Shown here: positions 26,268 to 33,752 of the stretch, one piece after another
Layout: every line of letters begins with the position of its first letter
How positions within the stretch are numbered: the stretch's first letter is position 1
Source of the DNA: Butyrivibrio sp. MC2021
GTDB lineage: Bacteria; Bacillota; Clostridia; Lachnospirales; Lachnospiraceae
Length of the DNA: 64,000 nt
Direction of reading: 5' to 3'
Assembly (NCBI RefSeq): GCF_000621605.1
Contig: NZ_JHXX01000002.1
Location: forward strand, 372,001 to 436,000
The notes under the pieces: generated by a model
Database searches by the model: none
What the model was told of the DNA's origin: nothing
What the model saw: the letters and a program-made list of their open reading frames with translations, nothing else
Made by a program: the position numbers and the translations under genes

Positions 26268-27929
26268 ATGACATTCGAGAGAAGTTTTCAGAACTTTGTG
26301 CAGATCTTATCGGAAGAAGAGGTTACTCCTGAGATTTCCCCCAGTGCGCTGGCGGATCTTTCCAAGGAGTTTTTCCTTCGCTCTATTGTAGCGGTGGTTT
26401 CCGATGCCAAGGACTCTGACAGAGCGGGAGAGCCCGATACAATTATTTCACTTTTCGGTCCTACTCCTGAGAATGAGGCTCCTGCATATCTGTTCAAGCA
26501 CAGGATCGCAGACAAAAAGGTGATCGTTTACAACATCTACCTTTTGCCCGATAAGAACTGGAATGAGGAGGAATACAAGAGCTTTGCCATTGTTCTTGAT
26601 ATTCTTTCATTTCATATGGAAAAATTTCTTCTCACGAATATTGTCAGAAGCAGTGCGCTTACGCAATATCTTACCGGCCTTCCCAATTCGGGAGGCTTCA
26701 TTGTATTTGCCACCAAGCTCCTGGAGTCCAGGGCTATCATGGGCTATGATTCCTTTTATTTCAATCTGAAAAGTTACGGCCTCATAAGCAGAAGATACGG
26801 TCTTGCCGAGGGCGACGAGATTATGAAACGATATGCGGTCAAACTACGCGAGTTCTGCGACCGTGACGAGATCATCGCTCATTTCGGAGGCGACAATTTT
26901 ACTGCTCTTATCAAAAAAGAGAAGACCAAGCAGTTCATTAAGTTCCTGTCAGGAGTTATGGTTTACGGTGTTAAGAACGGTAAGGAAGAAGAGATCAAGA
27001 TCGAGGCCGTTGCCGGAATCTATGCTGTGGACGATTCACTGAAGGAGGCGGGGCAGCTGATCTCCAGAGCCATGATGGCCTGCAACTACGCCAAGAATGT
27101 GGCCAATAAGCCTTATGTATTTGTGAATAAGGCCATGAGTACCAGAATATACAGACAGAAACAGATCGAGGACAGATACGAGGAAGCTCTTCAGAATGAT
27201 GAGTTCAGGATCTACCTTCAGCCCAAGGTCAACAGCAGAACGGGAGAACTTGTTGGTGCGGAGTCCCTTGCAAGATGGTTCTGCAACGGAGTGGTGCTTT
27301 ATCCCACAGAGTTTGTGCCCATCCTTGAGCAGGAAGGTATGGTTGCTTCCCTTGACCTGTATGTTCTCAAGAAGACCTGTGAATTTATAAAGAACTGGGA
27401 GAAAAACGGAATAGCACCTGTCCCGGTATCCATCAACTTTTCCAGAAGGGACCTTAATTACAAAAATCTCGCCGGAGAGATCGTCAGGATAATCGATGAT
27501 GCCGGTGTGGACAGAAAAAATATACAGATAGAGGTTACAGAAACTGCCAGTGAGGATGAAAGAATCCTTATGACAAACTTTCTTAAGAAGCTTAAGGACA
27601 TGTCTATTGAAACCGCTATCGATGATTTTGGAACCGGTTACTCATCCCTGTCGAATCTGAGGGACTTTCCTGTTACTGAGATCAAAATTGATCGGTCTTT
27701 CATCAATAATGATGAGCTTAACCGCAATGATGAGATAGTCCTGAAGAACATCATCGCAATGGCTAAAGAGCTTGGAATTAACGTAATTGCCGAGGGTGTA
27801 GAGAGACCTGATCAGACGAAACTTCTGGATCAGGTGGGCTGTTATCTCGTCCAGGGATTCCTCTATGATAACCCCATGCCGGAACCGGATTTTCAGAAAC
27901 GATTAATCAAGAGGAAATATACAGAATAG
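26268..27929 (+). CDS. GGDEF-EAL protein, predicted cyclic-di-GMP phosphodiesterase
   Basis: 553 aa. An N-terminal ~130-residue region of unknown fold precedes a GGDEF domain (about 130-280) whose loop reads AHFGGDNFTAL, so it has lost the catalytic Glu and probably does not make cyclic di-GMP. The EAL domain (about 300-550) keeps the needed residues: GAESLARW (EAL as ESL), SINFSRRDL (Asn), IQIEVTET (Glu), AIDDFGTGYSS (Asp-Asp), EIKIDRSFI (Lys) and VIAEGVE (Glu). It is therefore likely a phosphodiesterase with a regulatory GGDEF. A GTACATGTAC palindrome lies at 26231-26240, just downstream of a TATAAT sequence (26217-26222). Confidence 0.87.
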   Translation: MTFERSFQNFVQILSEEEVTPEISPSALADLSKEFFLRSIVAVVSDAKDSDRAGEPDTIISLFGPTPENEAPAYLFKHRIADKKVIVYNIYLLPDKNWNEEEYKSFAIVLDILSFHMEKFLLTNIVRSSALTQYLTGLPNSGGFIVFATKLLESRAIMGYDSFYFNLKSYGLISRRYGLAEGDEIMKRYAVKLREFCDRDEIIAHFGGDNFTALIKKEKTKQFIKFLSGVMVYGVKNGKEEEIKIEAVAGIYAVDDSLKEAGQLISRAMMACNYAKNVANKPYVFVNKAMSTRIYRQKQIEDRYEEALQNDEFRIYLQPKVNSRTGELVGAESLARWFCNGVVLYPTEFVPILEQEGMVASLDLYVLKKTCEFIKNWEKNGIAPVPVSINFSRRDLNYKNLAGEIVRIIDDAGVDRKNIQIEVTETASEDERILMTNFLKKLKDMSIETAIDDFGTGYSSLSNLRDFPVTEIKIDRSFINNDELNRNDEIVLKNIIAMAKELGINVIAEGVERPDQTKLLDQVGCYLVQGFLYDNPMPEPDFQKRLIKRKYTE

Positions 27930-28076
27930 AGTATTCATCTATGTTTTTTAAGAAACCGCTTACATTTTATTTTATACTTTTTTAATTTTTAAACTGTTCA
28001 CTTTTGCCTTCTGACGTGTTAGTATAAACACTGTTCGCAGATGCAAGCCTGCTAACTTATGAGAAGGGGAAAGTAT

Positions 28077-28325
28077 ATGAAAAAAGAGGTAAAGGTTTCA
28101 TTGGGCGGAAAGGCCCAGATCAGGCAGTTCATCAACATGAACTCCAAGTCATCCTGTGAGATCGATGTTCAGGATGGTCACAGTTTTATTGACGGTAAGT
28201 CAATTGTTGGTCTGTTATCACTTAATCTGTTCAGACCGCTTCAGGTAACTGTCATCGGTGATGATAAGAAGATCACAAAACTGATCGACGATTACAATTC
28301 ACATCAGCTTCTTCTGGCTAAGTAA
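28077..28325 (+). CDS. HPr-like protein lacking the active-site histidine
   Basis: 82 aa. The fold pattern of HPr is recognisable: the regulatory-serine segment reads DGKSIVGLLSLNLF, matching the KSIMGVMSL of true HPr, and the strand order fits. At the usual GLHARPA site the sequence reads VSLGGKAQIRQFI, with no histidine, so it cannot accept phosphate from enzyme I there. It may be a regulatory HPr paralogue modified only at Ser, or may not be a phosphoprotein. The ATG at 28077 follows GAGAAGGGG; an ATG at 28059 overlaps that site. A terminator follows at once; the gene stands alone. Confidence 0.7.
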   Translation: MKKEVKVSLGGKAQIRQFINMNSKSSCEIDVQDGHSFIDGKSIVGLLSLNLFRPLQVTVIGDDKKITKLIDDYNSHQLLLAK

Positions 28326-28344
28326 TTCAAAAGAGGCATAACAT

Positions 28345-28375
28345 CAAAAAAAGACTCGTAAAGAGTCTTTTTTTA
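28345..28375. terminator. Bidirectional terminator
   Basis: AAAAAAGACTC pairs with GAGTCTTTTTTT around GTAAA, between the convergent HPr-like and DegV genes. Confidence 0.85.
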
Positions 28376-28398
28376 TTGTTCATATATGGAGTTGTTGA

Positions 28399-29286
28399 TC
28401 AGTCAATACGCTTGCTGCCCCAGAAGAAGAGAGCAACTGTGCCCGGGCCTGTATGGCTTCCGATGGTGGTTCCGATGCTGTAGATCTTGACCTTTCCCAT
28501 AAGATGAGGGAACTGTTCTTCAATCATATCTGCAACCTTGCGGGCATCCTCGTAGCAATCTGAATTGGAAATAAAGCAGTCTCCGTCATATTCTGTGCCG
28601 TTCTCGGCAAGTTCTACCATTTTCTGGACCTGAGCCTTCATTACTGCACTCTTGCCTCTTATCTTGGCTCTTACAATGAGCTTGCCCTGATAGTCTACAT
28701 TCATGAGAGGGCAGATGTTAAGGACATTGCCGATGGCGCCTGCAACCTTGGAAACACGACCGCCTCTTACCAGGTACTTGAGGTCTGATACGAAGAACCA
28801 GTGCTGGCAATCAAGTCTGTGCTCGATGGTCCATTCATAAAGATCTTCTATGCTAAGTCCCTGATCACGAAGATCAGCCAGTTTGTTCATAAGTAATCCG
28901 AAGCCTGCTGAAGCAGCCAGGGAATCCACAACAAAGATCTTTCTGTCAGGATATTTTTCCTGAAGCTGATCTCTTGCAATAATAGCTGAATTAAGTGTGC
29001 CGGATATGCCGGAAGAAAGGGTGAGGTGAAGGATGTCCTTGCCTTCCTGAAGCATATGCTCAAAATATTCGACATATTCACCGATGGTGACCTGGGAAGT
29101 TTTGGTCATGCTTCCTTCGGCCATTCTTCTATAGAAATCCTTGAAGGGAATGGACTTGCCAAGGTCATCGGGATAATCTTCTCCGTCAATCTGGAAATGG
29201 AAGCAGATGTACTTGATATCGCGACTTGCGAAATGCTCGTTATCAAGATCTGCGGTTGAGCAGCAACTCAGTATATAGTTATTCAT
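28399..29286 (-). CDS. DegV family fatty-acid-binding protein
   Basis: 295 aa. DegV (FakB) proteins hold a fatty acid for phosphorylation by FakA. The N-terminal CCSTADL and TSQVTIGEY (usual TSQPSVGEF) and the SSGISGTLNSA loop are present, along with GGRVSKVAGAIGNVLNICPLM, a hallmark of the second domain. The start at 29286 follows AAGGGGA; the upstream codon at 29316 lies at the predicted transcription start and is rejected. No fakA is in the window. It is transcribed alone from its own promoter. Confidence 0.9.
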   Translation of the reverse strand: MNNYILSCCSTADLDNEHFASRDIKYICFHFQIDGEDYPDDLGKSIPFKDFYRRMAEGSMTKTSQVTIGEYVEYFEHMLQEGKDILHLTLSSGISGTLNSAIIARDQLQEKYPDRKIFVVDSLAASAGFGLLMNKLADLRDQGLSIEDLYEWTIEHRLDCQHWFFVSDLKYLVRGGRVSKVAGAIGNVLNICPLMNVDYQGKLIVRAKIRGKSAVMKAQVQKMVELAENGTEYDGDCFISNSDCYEDARKVADMIEEQFPHLMGKVKIYSIGTTIGSHTGPGTVALFFWGSKRID

Positions 29287-29321
29287 TGTTTTCCCCTTTA
29301 CAATGTTTTTAGTCATTTACC

Positions 29322-29350
29322 ATGATACATTAAAATCGAATTTGTATCAA
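29322..29350 (-). promoter_or_regulatory. Promoter of the degV gene
   Basis: On the minus strand TTGATA and TATCAT are separated by exactly 17 bases, giving initiation near 29315. Confidence 0.65.
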
Positions 29351-29434
29351 ATTAAATGATAATGCAAATTGCACAAGCATAAAACCTGGAGTTGATTGAA
29401 TAGTCTGAAATTTTGCACAATTTCAAAAACATGG

Positions 29435-29463
29435 TTGACAACTTTTTGTGCAAATGGTATATT
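29435..29463 (+). promoter_or_regulatory. Strong promoter of an unidentified RNA
   Basis: Perfect TTGACA, 17-base spacer, TATATT. The spacer contains TTGTGCAAA, which is the reverse complement of TTTGCACAA at 29412-29420; a third TTGCACA copy lies at 29364-29370. This inverted arrangement around the -35 box looks like an operator. Confidence 0.75.
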
Positions 29464-29469
29464 ATATAT

Positions 29470-29730
29470 ACAATCACATAGCAAATAAAACCCAAGCAGT
29501 TGAGATGGCATAAGCTTCATCGTAGACGAGCAAAAGGTTTTCGGAGCGACTGGTATCCACAGCAAAGGCGGCGACGCTTCACCGGAGCCAAGGGATCCCA
29601 ACAAGTCGCGAAAGGTGTGATTTAATCATATAGTTGTTATAAACAAGCAACTAGGAAAGACGAGGATAAGACCCTTGGAAATTTCAATTTAAGGGCGGGT
29701 GTTCATTAGAATAATGGATGCCCGCCTTTT
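29470..29730 (+). ncRNA. Structured non-coding RNA candidate, family unknown
   Basis: About 260 bases between a near-consensus promoter and a strong terminator, with no convincing reading frame. Helices seen by eye: CCAAG (29492-29496) with CTTGG (29674-29678), AGTTG (29498-29502) with CAACT (29648-29652), a GATGGC/GC-CATC hairpin at 29504-29521, and a central arm GCGACT (29546-29551) with AGTCGC (29604-29609). The central arm is continued by ATCC/GGAT and capped by a GGC/GCC hairpin (29567-29589). The purine-rich internal loops (GCAAAGGC, GCCAAGGG) look like conserved RNA. It does not match the riboswitch consensus sequences I know. It could be a free-standing RNA, or a leader ending in a terminator ahead of the GGDEF gene 130 bases on. 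Confidence 0.55.
29692..29730 (+). terminator. Terminator of the unidentified RNA
   Basis: GGGCGGGTGTTCATT pairs with AATGGATGCCCGCC with few mismatches, followed by TTTT. Confidence 0.8.
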
Positions 29731-29861
29731 ACTGTATCTTAATATAATATATATAACATATATAAATAAAATTTCTATTGTGTTCTTGTAAGAGTCACTA
29801 TTTTTCTATAATATTAATTTGTAAGCATATGTGCGTATCGTTAGGTGAATCGAGGTAGCTC

Positions 29862-31607
29862 ATGCAGGGAATAGATTCTCACGAGATTGTGATCGATAAA
29901 AAAACGCATACACTGATTTCCGGAGACCCTGAGGCGGAGAGAATCGTTAAGGGCAGGGACCTGGGACCCTTTGAGGACAATGTCTCGGAGGAATACAGGG
30001 AGCTTTTTAATCAGAATGTGGAAAAGTGCGACGGCACCTGGTTCCCTTCCAGGCTTCGTTATGGTGAAAATAATGCGTATTTTTACATAAGGGCCACGGA
30101 AGGTGAGACTGATGATACCATCGTTCTTAAGGTGGTAGGCATAGATTCTCTTTATGAAAACTACAATATGCTGGATAATATGCTTACAGCCTGCAAAGCC
30201 CAGCTTAATCTTTATGAGGATGTCTATTTCGGCTATGATCCTGTGGAGGAAATGGTGGATGTATTCCATACACAGGAAGCCAATTTTGATGGCGGCAGAT
30301 ATACTCTGGACGAATTTGAGCAGCTTCTTACCGGGAAGGCTTCAGAGAAGCAAAAGAGCGAAGTAAAAGGCTTTATTAATCAGATAAGATCCAAGACCGG
30401 AAGATTCAGCGTCAGAGTGGACGGCAATCTTCTTAATGATGACAGTAACAGCAATATTACCAAACTTGAGGGTGCTTTTGTATATTTTGAAAAAGAAAAA
30501 GAGGGCGTCGTAGGCCATATCCATCTTGGCAGTACAAGAGGCAAGTTTGTGGCCGCCAGTATCAAGCACGACTCCCTTACGGGACTTGTTGATAAGGCTG
30601 ATATCAGCAGGATAGCCATGGAAAGAATCGATGAGAGACAGCTTGCGGGCACAACCCTGGTTGTGGTGGACATCGATTATTTCAAGAATATTAATGACAC
30701 TTTCGGACACCAGTATGGTGACACCGTTATCAAAAAAATCGCGGATATCATTGCCTCTGTGGTTGGAAGCGACGGAATCGTAGGAAGATTCGGAGGAGAT
30801 GAGTTCCTTATTGTTTTATATAAAATAACCGATGAGGAAACTCTCAGAAAGTATCTTCGCGGTATGAAGGACAGAATCAAAGAGGCATTCCCGGACAAGG
30901 GTATTGATGATAACATGCCCCTTTCCATTTCCTTGGGGGCCGCATCCTATCCCAAGGATGCCGATTCCTATGAGGATGTGTTCATGATAGCGGACTATTG
31001 TCTGTACATTGCCAAGGACAAGGGGCGAAACCGCTATATTATCTATGATAAGTGCAAACACGGCGACATTGAAGCTATCAGGATGACGCTGAATTCCACC
31101 AGGAAGCACAATGAGAGAGATGTTTCCCTGGGGGATGTCATAGTCAGGATGTATGACCATGTCTTCCACGGCGAGGGGATCGTTCCTGAGAGGATCATGG
31201 ATGAGTTTACCCTGGCCTTTGAACTCCAGAGGGTGACTCTTTTTGTGGGAGAACCCTTCAGATTCAGATATTCCTCCGGAACCGAGGCTATCAAAAATCC
31301 TTCGGATGCACAGTTTTTGCTTGGCTTCCTTAACAGTGAGTTCAAGAGTAAGTATGTGGCAGACCAAAAATTTATTGTGGTAAACAGGCTTGATTCCCTT
31401 CCGGTTCAGGCCGGAGCCATCAAGATGTTTCTAAAGGAAGCGGGAGTTCTGTCCTATGTTATGGTGAGATTTTTTGACAAAGAAGGAAGAGAGTGTATAC
31501 TTATGATTTCAAGCATTGGTAAGCAGACCCAGTGGAATCAGATGCACTATAAATACTACAGAGCCTTGGGAGATCTGCTTTCTCTGTTTGCCCTCAACAA
31601 TTTCTGA
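29862..31607 (+). CDS. Diguanylate cyclase (GGDEF protein)
   Basis: 581 aa, soluble. The N-terminal ~210 residues form a two-part sensor of unknown fold (possibly PAS-like, with TRGKFVAASIKHDSLTGL leading into the catalytic domain). The GGDEF domain (about 225-395) is intact: VVDIDYFKNINDTFGHQYGD, then GRFGGDEFLIV; no RxxD inhibitory site precedes it. The C-terminal ~185 residues resemble the tail of the protein at 24328, so the two cyclases share a sensory partner domain. GAGGT precedes the ATG. It lies downstream of the unidentified RNA and its terminator. A TATAAT at 29807-29812 may be its own -10 box. Confidence 0.87.
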   Translation: MQGIDSHEIVIDKKTHTLISGDPEAERIVKGRDLGPFEDNVSEEYRELFNQNVEKCDGTWFPSRLRYGENNAYFYIRATEGETDDTIVLKVVGIDSLYENYNMLDNMLTACKAQLNLYEDVYFGYDPVEEMVDVFHTQEANFDGGRYTLDEFEQLLTGKASEKQKSEVKGFINQIRSKTGRFSVRVDGNLLNDDSNSNITKLEGAFVYFEKEKEGVVGHIHLGSTRGKFVAASIKHDSLTGLVDKADISRIAMERIDERQLAGTTLVVVDIDYFKNINDTFGHQYGDTVIKKIADIIASVVGSDGIVGRFGGDEFLIVLYKITDEETLRKYLRGMKDRIKEAFPDKGIDDNMPLSISLGAASYPKDADSYEDVFMIADYCLYIAKDKGRNRYIIYDKCKHGDIEAIRMTLNSTRKHNERDVSLGDVIVRMYDHVFHGEGIVPERIMDEFTLAFELQRVTLFVGEPFRFRYSSGTEAIKNPSDAQFLLGFLNSEFKSKYVADQKFIVVNRLDSLPVQAGAIKMFLKEAGVLSYVMVRFFDKEGRECILMISSIGKQTQWNQMHYKYYRALGDLLSLFALNNF

Positions 31608-31625
31608 ATTAAATAATTAAAAGAG

Positions 31626-31660
31626 CTGATGCTGTTTTGAGGGATAGCATCAGTTTTTTT
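31626..31660 (+). terminator. Terminator of the GGDEF gene
   Basis: CTGATGCT pairs with AGCATCAG, followed by seven T residues. The ribosome binding site of the next gene begins directly after the T-run. Confidence 0.75.
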
Positions 31661-31669
31661 GGAGGTTTC

Positions 31670-32299
31670 ATGGCAGTTTTGGCAAAATTTTTATTCAACA
31701 GCATTATGCTGGGCGTAGGCCTGGCGATGGATGCTTTTTCCGTATCCCTGGCTAACGGATTTGCGGAATGCAATATGAAGAAAAAGAGGATGGCATTTAT
31801 CGCCGGCATTTATGCAGGATTCCAGTTTTTGATGCCTATGATCGGATGGATACTGGTTCACGGGGCCCTGAGCTTTTTTACAGCCTTCCAGCCCTTTATT
31901 CCCTGGATAGCCCTGGCTCTTCTTGTCTTTATCGGAGGAAAGATGCTGATAGAAGGCATAAAGGAAAAGAAGTGCAGCGGCGACGGTGACTGCTTAAACT
32001 GTACCAATACCCTGTGCGAAAACTATGGTATTAAAAAGGCGGAGAAGATATCCACCAGAATGCTTCTTATGCAGGGTGTGGCAACGGCTATAGATGCTCT
32101 GTCTGTTGGTTTTACAATTTCTGATTACACGGCGGTGATGGCACTTGGGGCTTCTCTGATCATCGGAGCTGTTACGTTTGTGATCTGCTTTGCGGGACTG
32201 GGCCTTGGAACGAAGTTTGGAACAAAGCTTGCGGGAAATGCCAAGATCCTTGGCGGAATCATTCTTATAGCCATCGGAATAGAGATCTGCTTCTTCTAA
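31670..32299 (+). CDS. mntP: MntP family manganese efflux pump
   Basis: 209 aa with six hydrophobic helices. MntP exports Mn2+. The repeat signatures are present: MLGVGLAMDAFSVSLANG in helix 1 and GVATAIDALSVGF in the second half, each with the conserved Asp needed for transport. A cytoplasmic cysteine-bearing loop (KKCSGDGDCLNCTNTLCENYG) has four cysteines that might bind metal; this is an observation only. The start at 31670 follows GGAGG; an upstream in-frame codon at 31637 lies within the terminator hairpin. No manganese (yybP-ykoY) riboswitch is seen in front. Confidence 0.9.
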   Translation: MAVLAKFLFNSIMLGVGLAMDAFSVSLANGFAECNMKKKRMAFIAGIYAGFQFLMPMIGWILVHGALSFFTAFQPFIPWIALALLVFIGGKMLIEGIKEKKCSGDGDCLNCTNTLCENYGIKKAEKISTRMLLMQGVATAIDALSVGFTISDYTAVMALGASLIIGAVTFVICFAGLGLGTKFGTKLAGNAKILGGIILIAIGIEICFF

Positions 32300-32316
32300 A
32301 GATTTATATATTTAAG

Positions 32317-32345
32317 TTGACTTTTTTTACAAAGAAAAATAGAAT
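32317..32345 (+). promoter_or_regulatory. Promoter of the pheST operon
   Basis: TTGACT and TAGAAT are spaced by 17 bases, placing initiation near 32352, just ahead of the T-box leader. Confidence 0.7.
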
Positions 32346-32369
32346 AGGTAAAGTATTATAAATAAAATG

Positions 32370-32633
32370 CAATGAAGGTGTTGGGCCCTGCCCTAAGATG
32401 TTATGCTGATCCTTTCAGAGAACCGGAGCCATCGGCTGTAAGCTCCGCAGGTTAGAGCATATACGGAAATTTCCCACCGGAGCAGTCCGAATGAAACGAT
32501 CGCAAGTAGTTTGGAACGTCTATCTACGTTACAGATAAGAAAGAGCCTGTTATAGCTTTTTTATGACAGGAACATGGGTGGTACCGCGGAACTATTCGTC
32601 CCATAGCATTATTACAAATGCTATGGGACTTTC
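32370..32633 (+). promoter_or_regulatory. T-box leader controlling pheST
   Basis: The diagnostic T-box sequence AACATGGGTGGTACCGCGG lies at 32571-32589. It is followed by a terminator hairpin (arms CCCATAGCATT and AATGCTATGGG, 32601-32628). The upstream part carries stem I features (CAGAGAACCGGAG at 32416-32428, then CCACCGGAGCAG at 32474-32485). The specifier lies within AAATTTCCC (32467-32475), which offers TTT or TTC, both phenylalanine codons. Uncharged tRNA-Phe should pair with it and let transcription run into pheS. This fits the downstream genes exactly. Confidence 0.93.
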
Positions 32634-32675
32634 TGATTAATTCAATTCCATAGCAGCAAACAGGAGGAAGGAAAT

Positions 32676-33722
32676 TTGGAAAACAACGCTTTACGTCAAA
32701 AAATCGAAGCAATCCGTGAAGAGATCATGGCTAATGCCGAAAAGCTTGATAATTCCAAGCTTGTTTACGAGATGAGAAAGAGCTTCTTGGATAACAAGAC
32801 AGGCAAGATCAGCGCCCTTATGAAGGAAATGAAAAACATTCCTGCAGAGGACCGTGCTGATTACGGAAAGAGTGTTAATGAGTTAAAACAGTGGGCCCTT
32901 GAGCACTTTGAAGAGCTTGATAAGAAGATGAAGGAAAAAGAACTTCAGCTCAGATATCAGGCTGAGAAGCAGGATGTTACCATGCCTGCCAAGATGCGCT
33001 ATGAAGGAAATCTTCATCCGGTAACACAGATGAGAGAGACTCTTATCGACATTTTCGCCGGAATGGGATTCGAAATATATGAAGGCACTGAGATTGAAAA
33101 TGATTATTACAATTTCACAGCCTTAAACACTCCTAAGGATCATCCTGCAAGAGATATGCAGGATACCTTCTATCTGAGCCCTGAGTTCCTTCTCAGAACC
33201 CAGACATCATCAGGACAGATCCATGTTATGGAGAACTCCAAGCCTCCTATCAAGATCCTTTCACCTGGTAAGGTTTTCCGTTCAGATGATGATGCAACAC
33301 ATTCACCTATGTTCTCACAGATGGAAGGCCTTGTAGTAGACAAGGACATCACCCTCTGCGACCTTAAGGGAGCTCTTGAACTCTTTGTTCAGAAGATCTA
33401 CGGCGAGGGAACAACCACAAGACTTCGTCCTTCATACTTCCCATTCACAGAGCCATCTGTAGAAGTAGACTGCAGCTGCTTTGCATGTAAGGGTAAGGGA
33501 TGTAATCTCTGCAAGGGCACAGGCTGGATCGAGGTTCTCGGCGCAGGTATGGTTAACAAGAAAGTACTGGAGAACTGCGGAATTGACTCTGATGAATATA
33601 GTGGATTTGCTTTTGGTATCGGTATTGAGCGTACAGCGATGCTCAAGTACGGTATCAACAATATTAAGCTTTTGTTTGAGTCAGATCTTGATGTACTTAA
33701 ACAGATCGATCACTACGAATAA
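32676..33722 (+). CDS. pheS: Phenylalanine-tRNA ligase alpha subunit
   Basis: 348 aa, the usual length. The alpha subunit of the tetramer holds the aminoacylation site: [33 protein letters not shown], the motif 2 region with [15 protein letters not shown] and QMEGLVVDK, and motif 3 [14 protein letters not shown]. An N-terminal coiled coil binds tRNA. The Cys-rich insert [18 protein letters not shown] suggests a structural zinc knuckle. The start is TTG at 32676, ten bases after AGGAGG; no ATG fits. It is regulated by the T-box upstream and followed by pheT after 30 bases. Confidence 0.97.
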   Translation: MENNALRQKIEAIREEIMANAEKLDNSKLVYEMRKSFLDNKTGKISALMKEMKNIPAEDRADYGKSVNELKQWALEHFEELDKKMKEKELQLRYQAEKQDVTMPAKMRYEGNLHPVTQMRETLIDIFAGMGFEIYEGTEIENDYYNFTALNTPKDHPARDMQDTFYLSPEFLLRTQTSSGQIHVMENSKPPIKILSPGKVFRSDDDATHSPMFSQMEGLVVDKDITLCDLKGALELFVQKIYGEGTTTRLRPSYFPFTEPSVEVDCSCFACKGKGCNLCKGTGWIEVLGAGMVNKKVLENCGIDSDEYSGFAFGIGIERTAMLKYGINNIKLLFESDLDVLKQIDHYE

Positions 33723-33752
33723 TTCATTATAGATAATTAGGAGGAAATTACG

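Noticed and set aside
29470..29730. Cyclic-di-GMP riboswitch ahead of the GGDEF gene
   Set aside because: The GCAAAGGC and GACGC fragments recall the class I aptamer, but the conserved GACGCAAAGCC core and tetraloop-receptor layout are absent.
31608..31669. Manganese riboswitch in front of mntP
   Set aside because: Only a terminator hairpin and a ribosome binding site fit in the interval.
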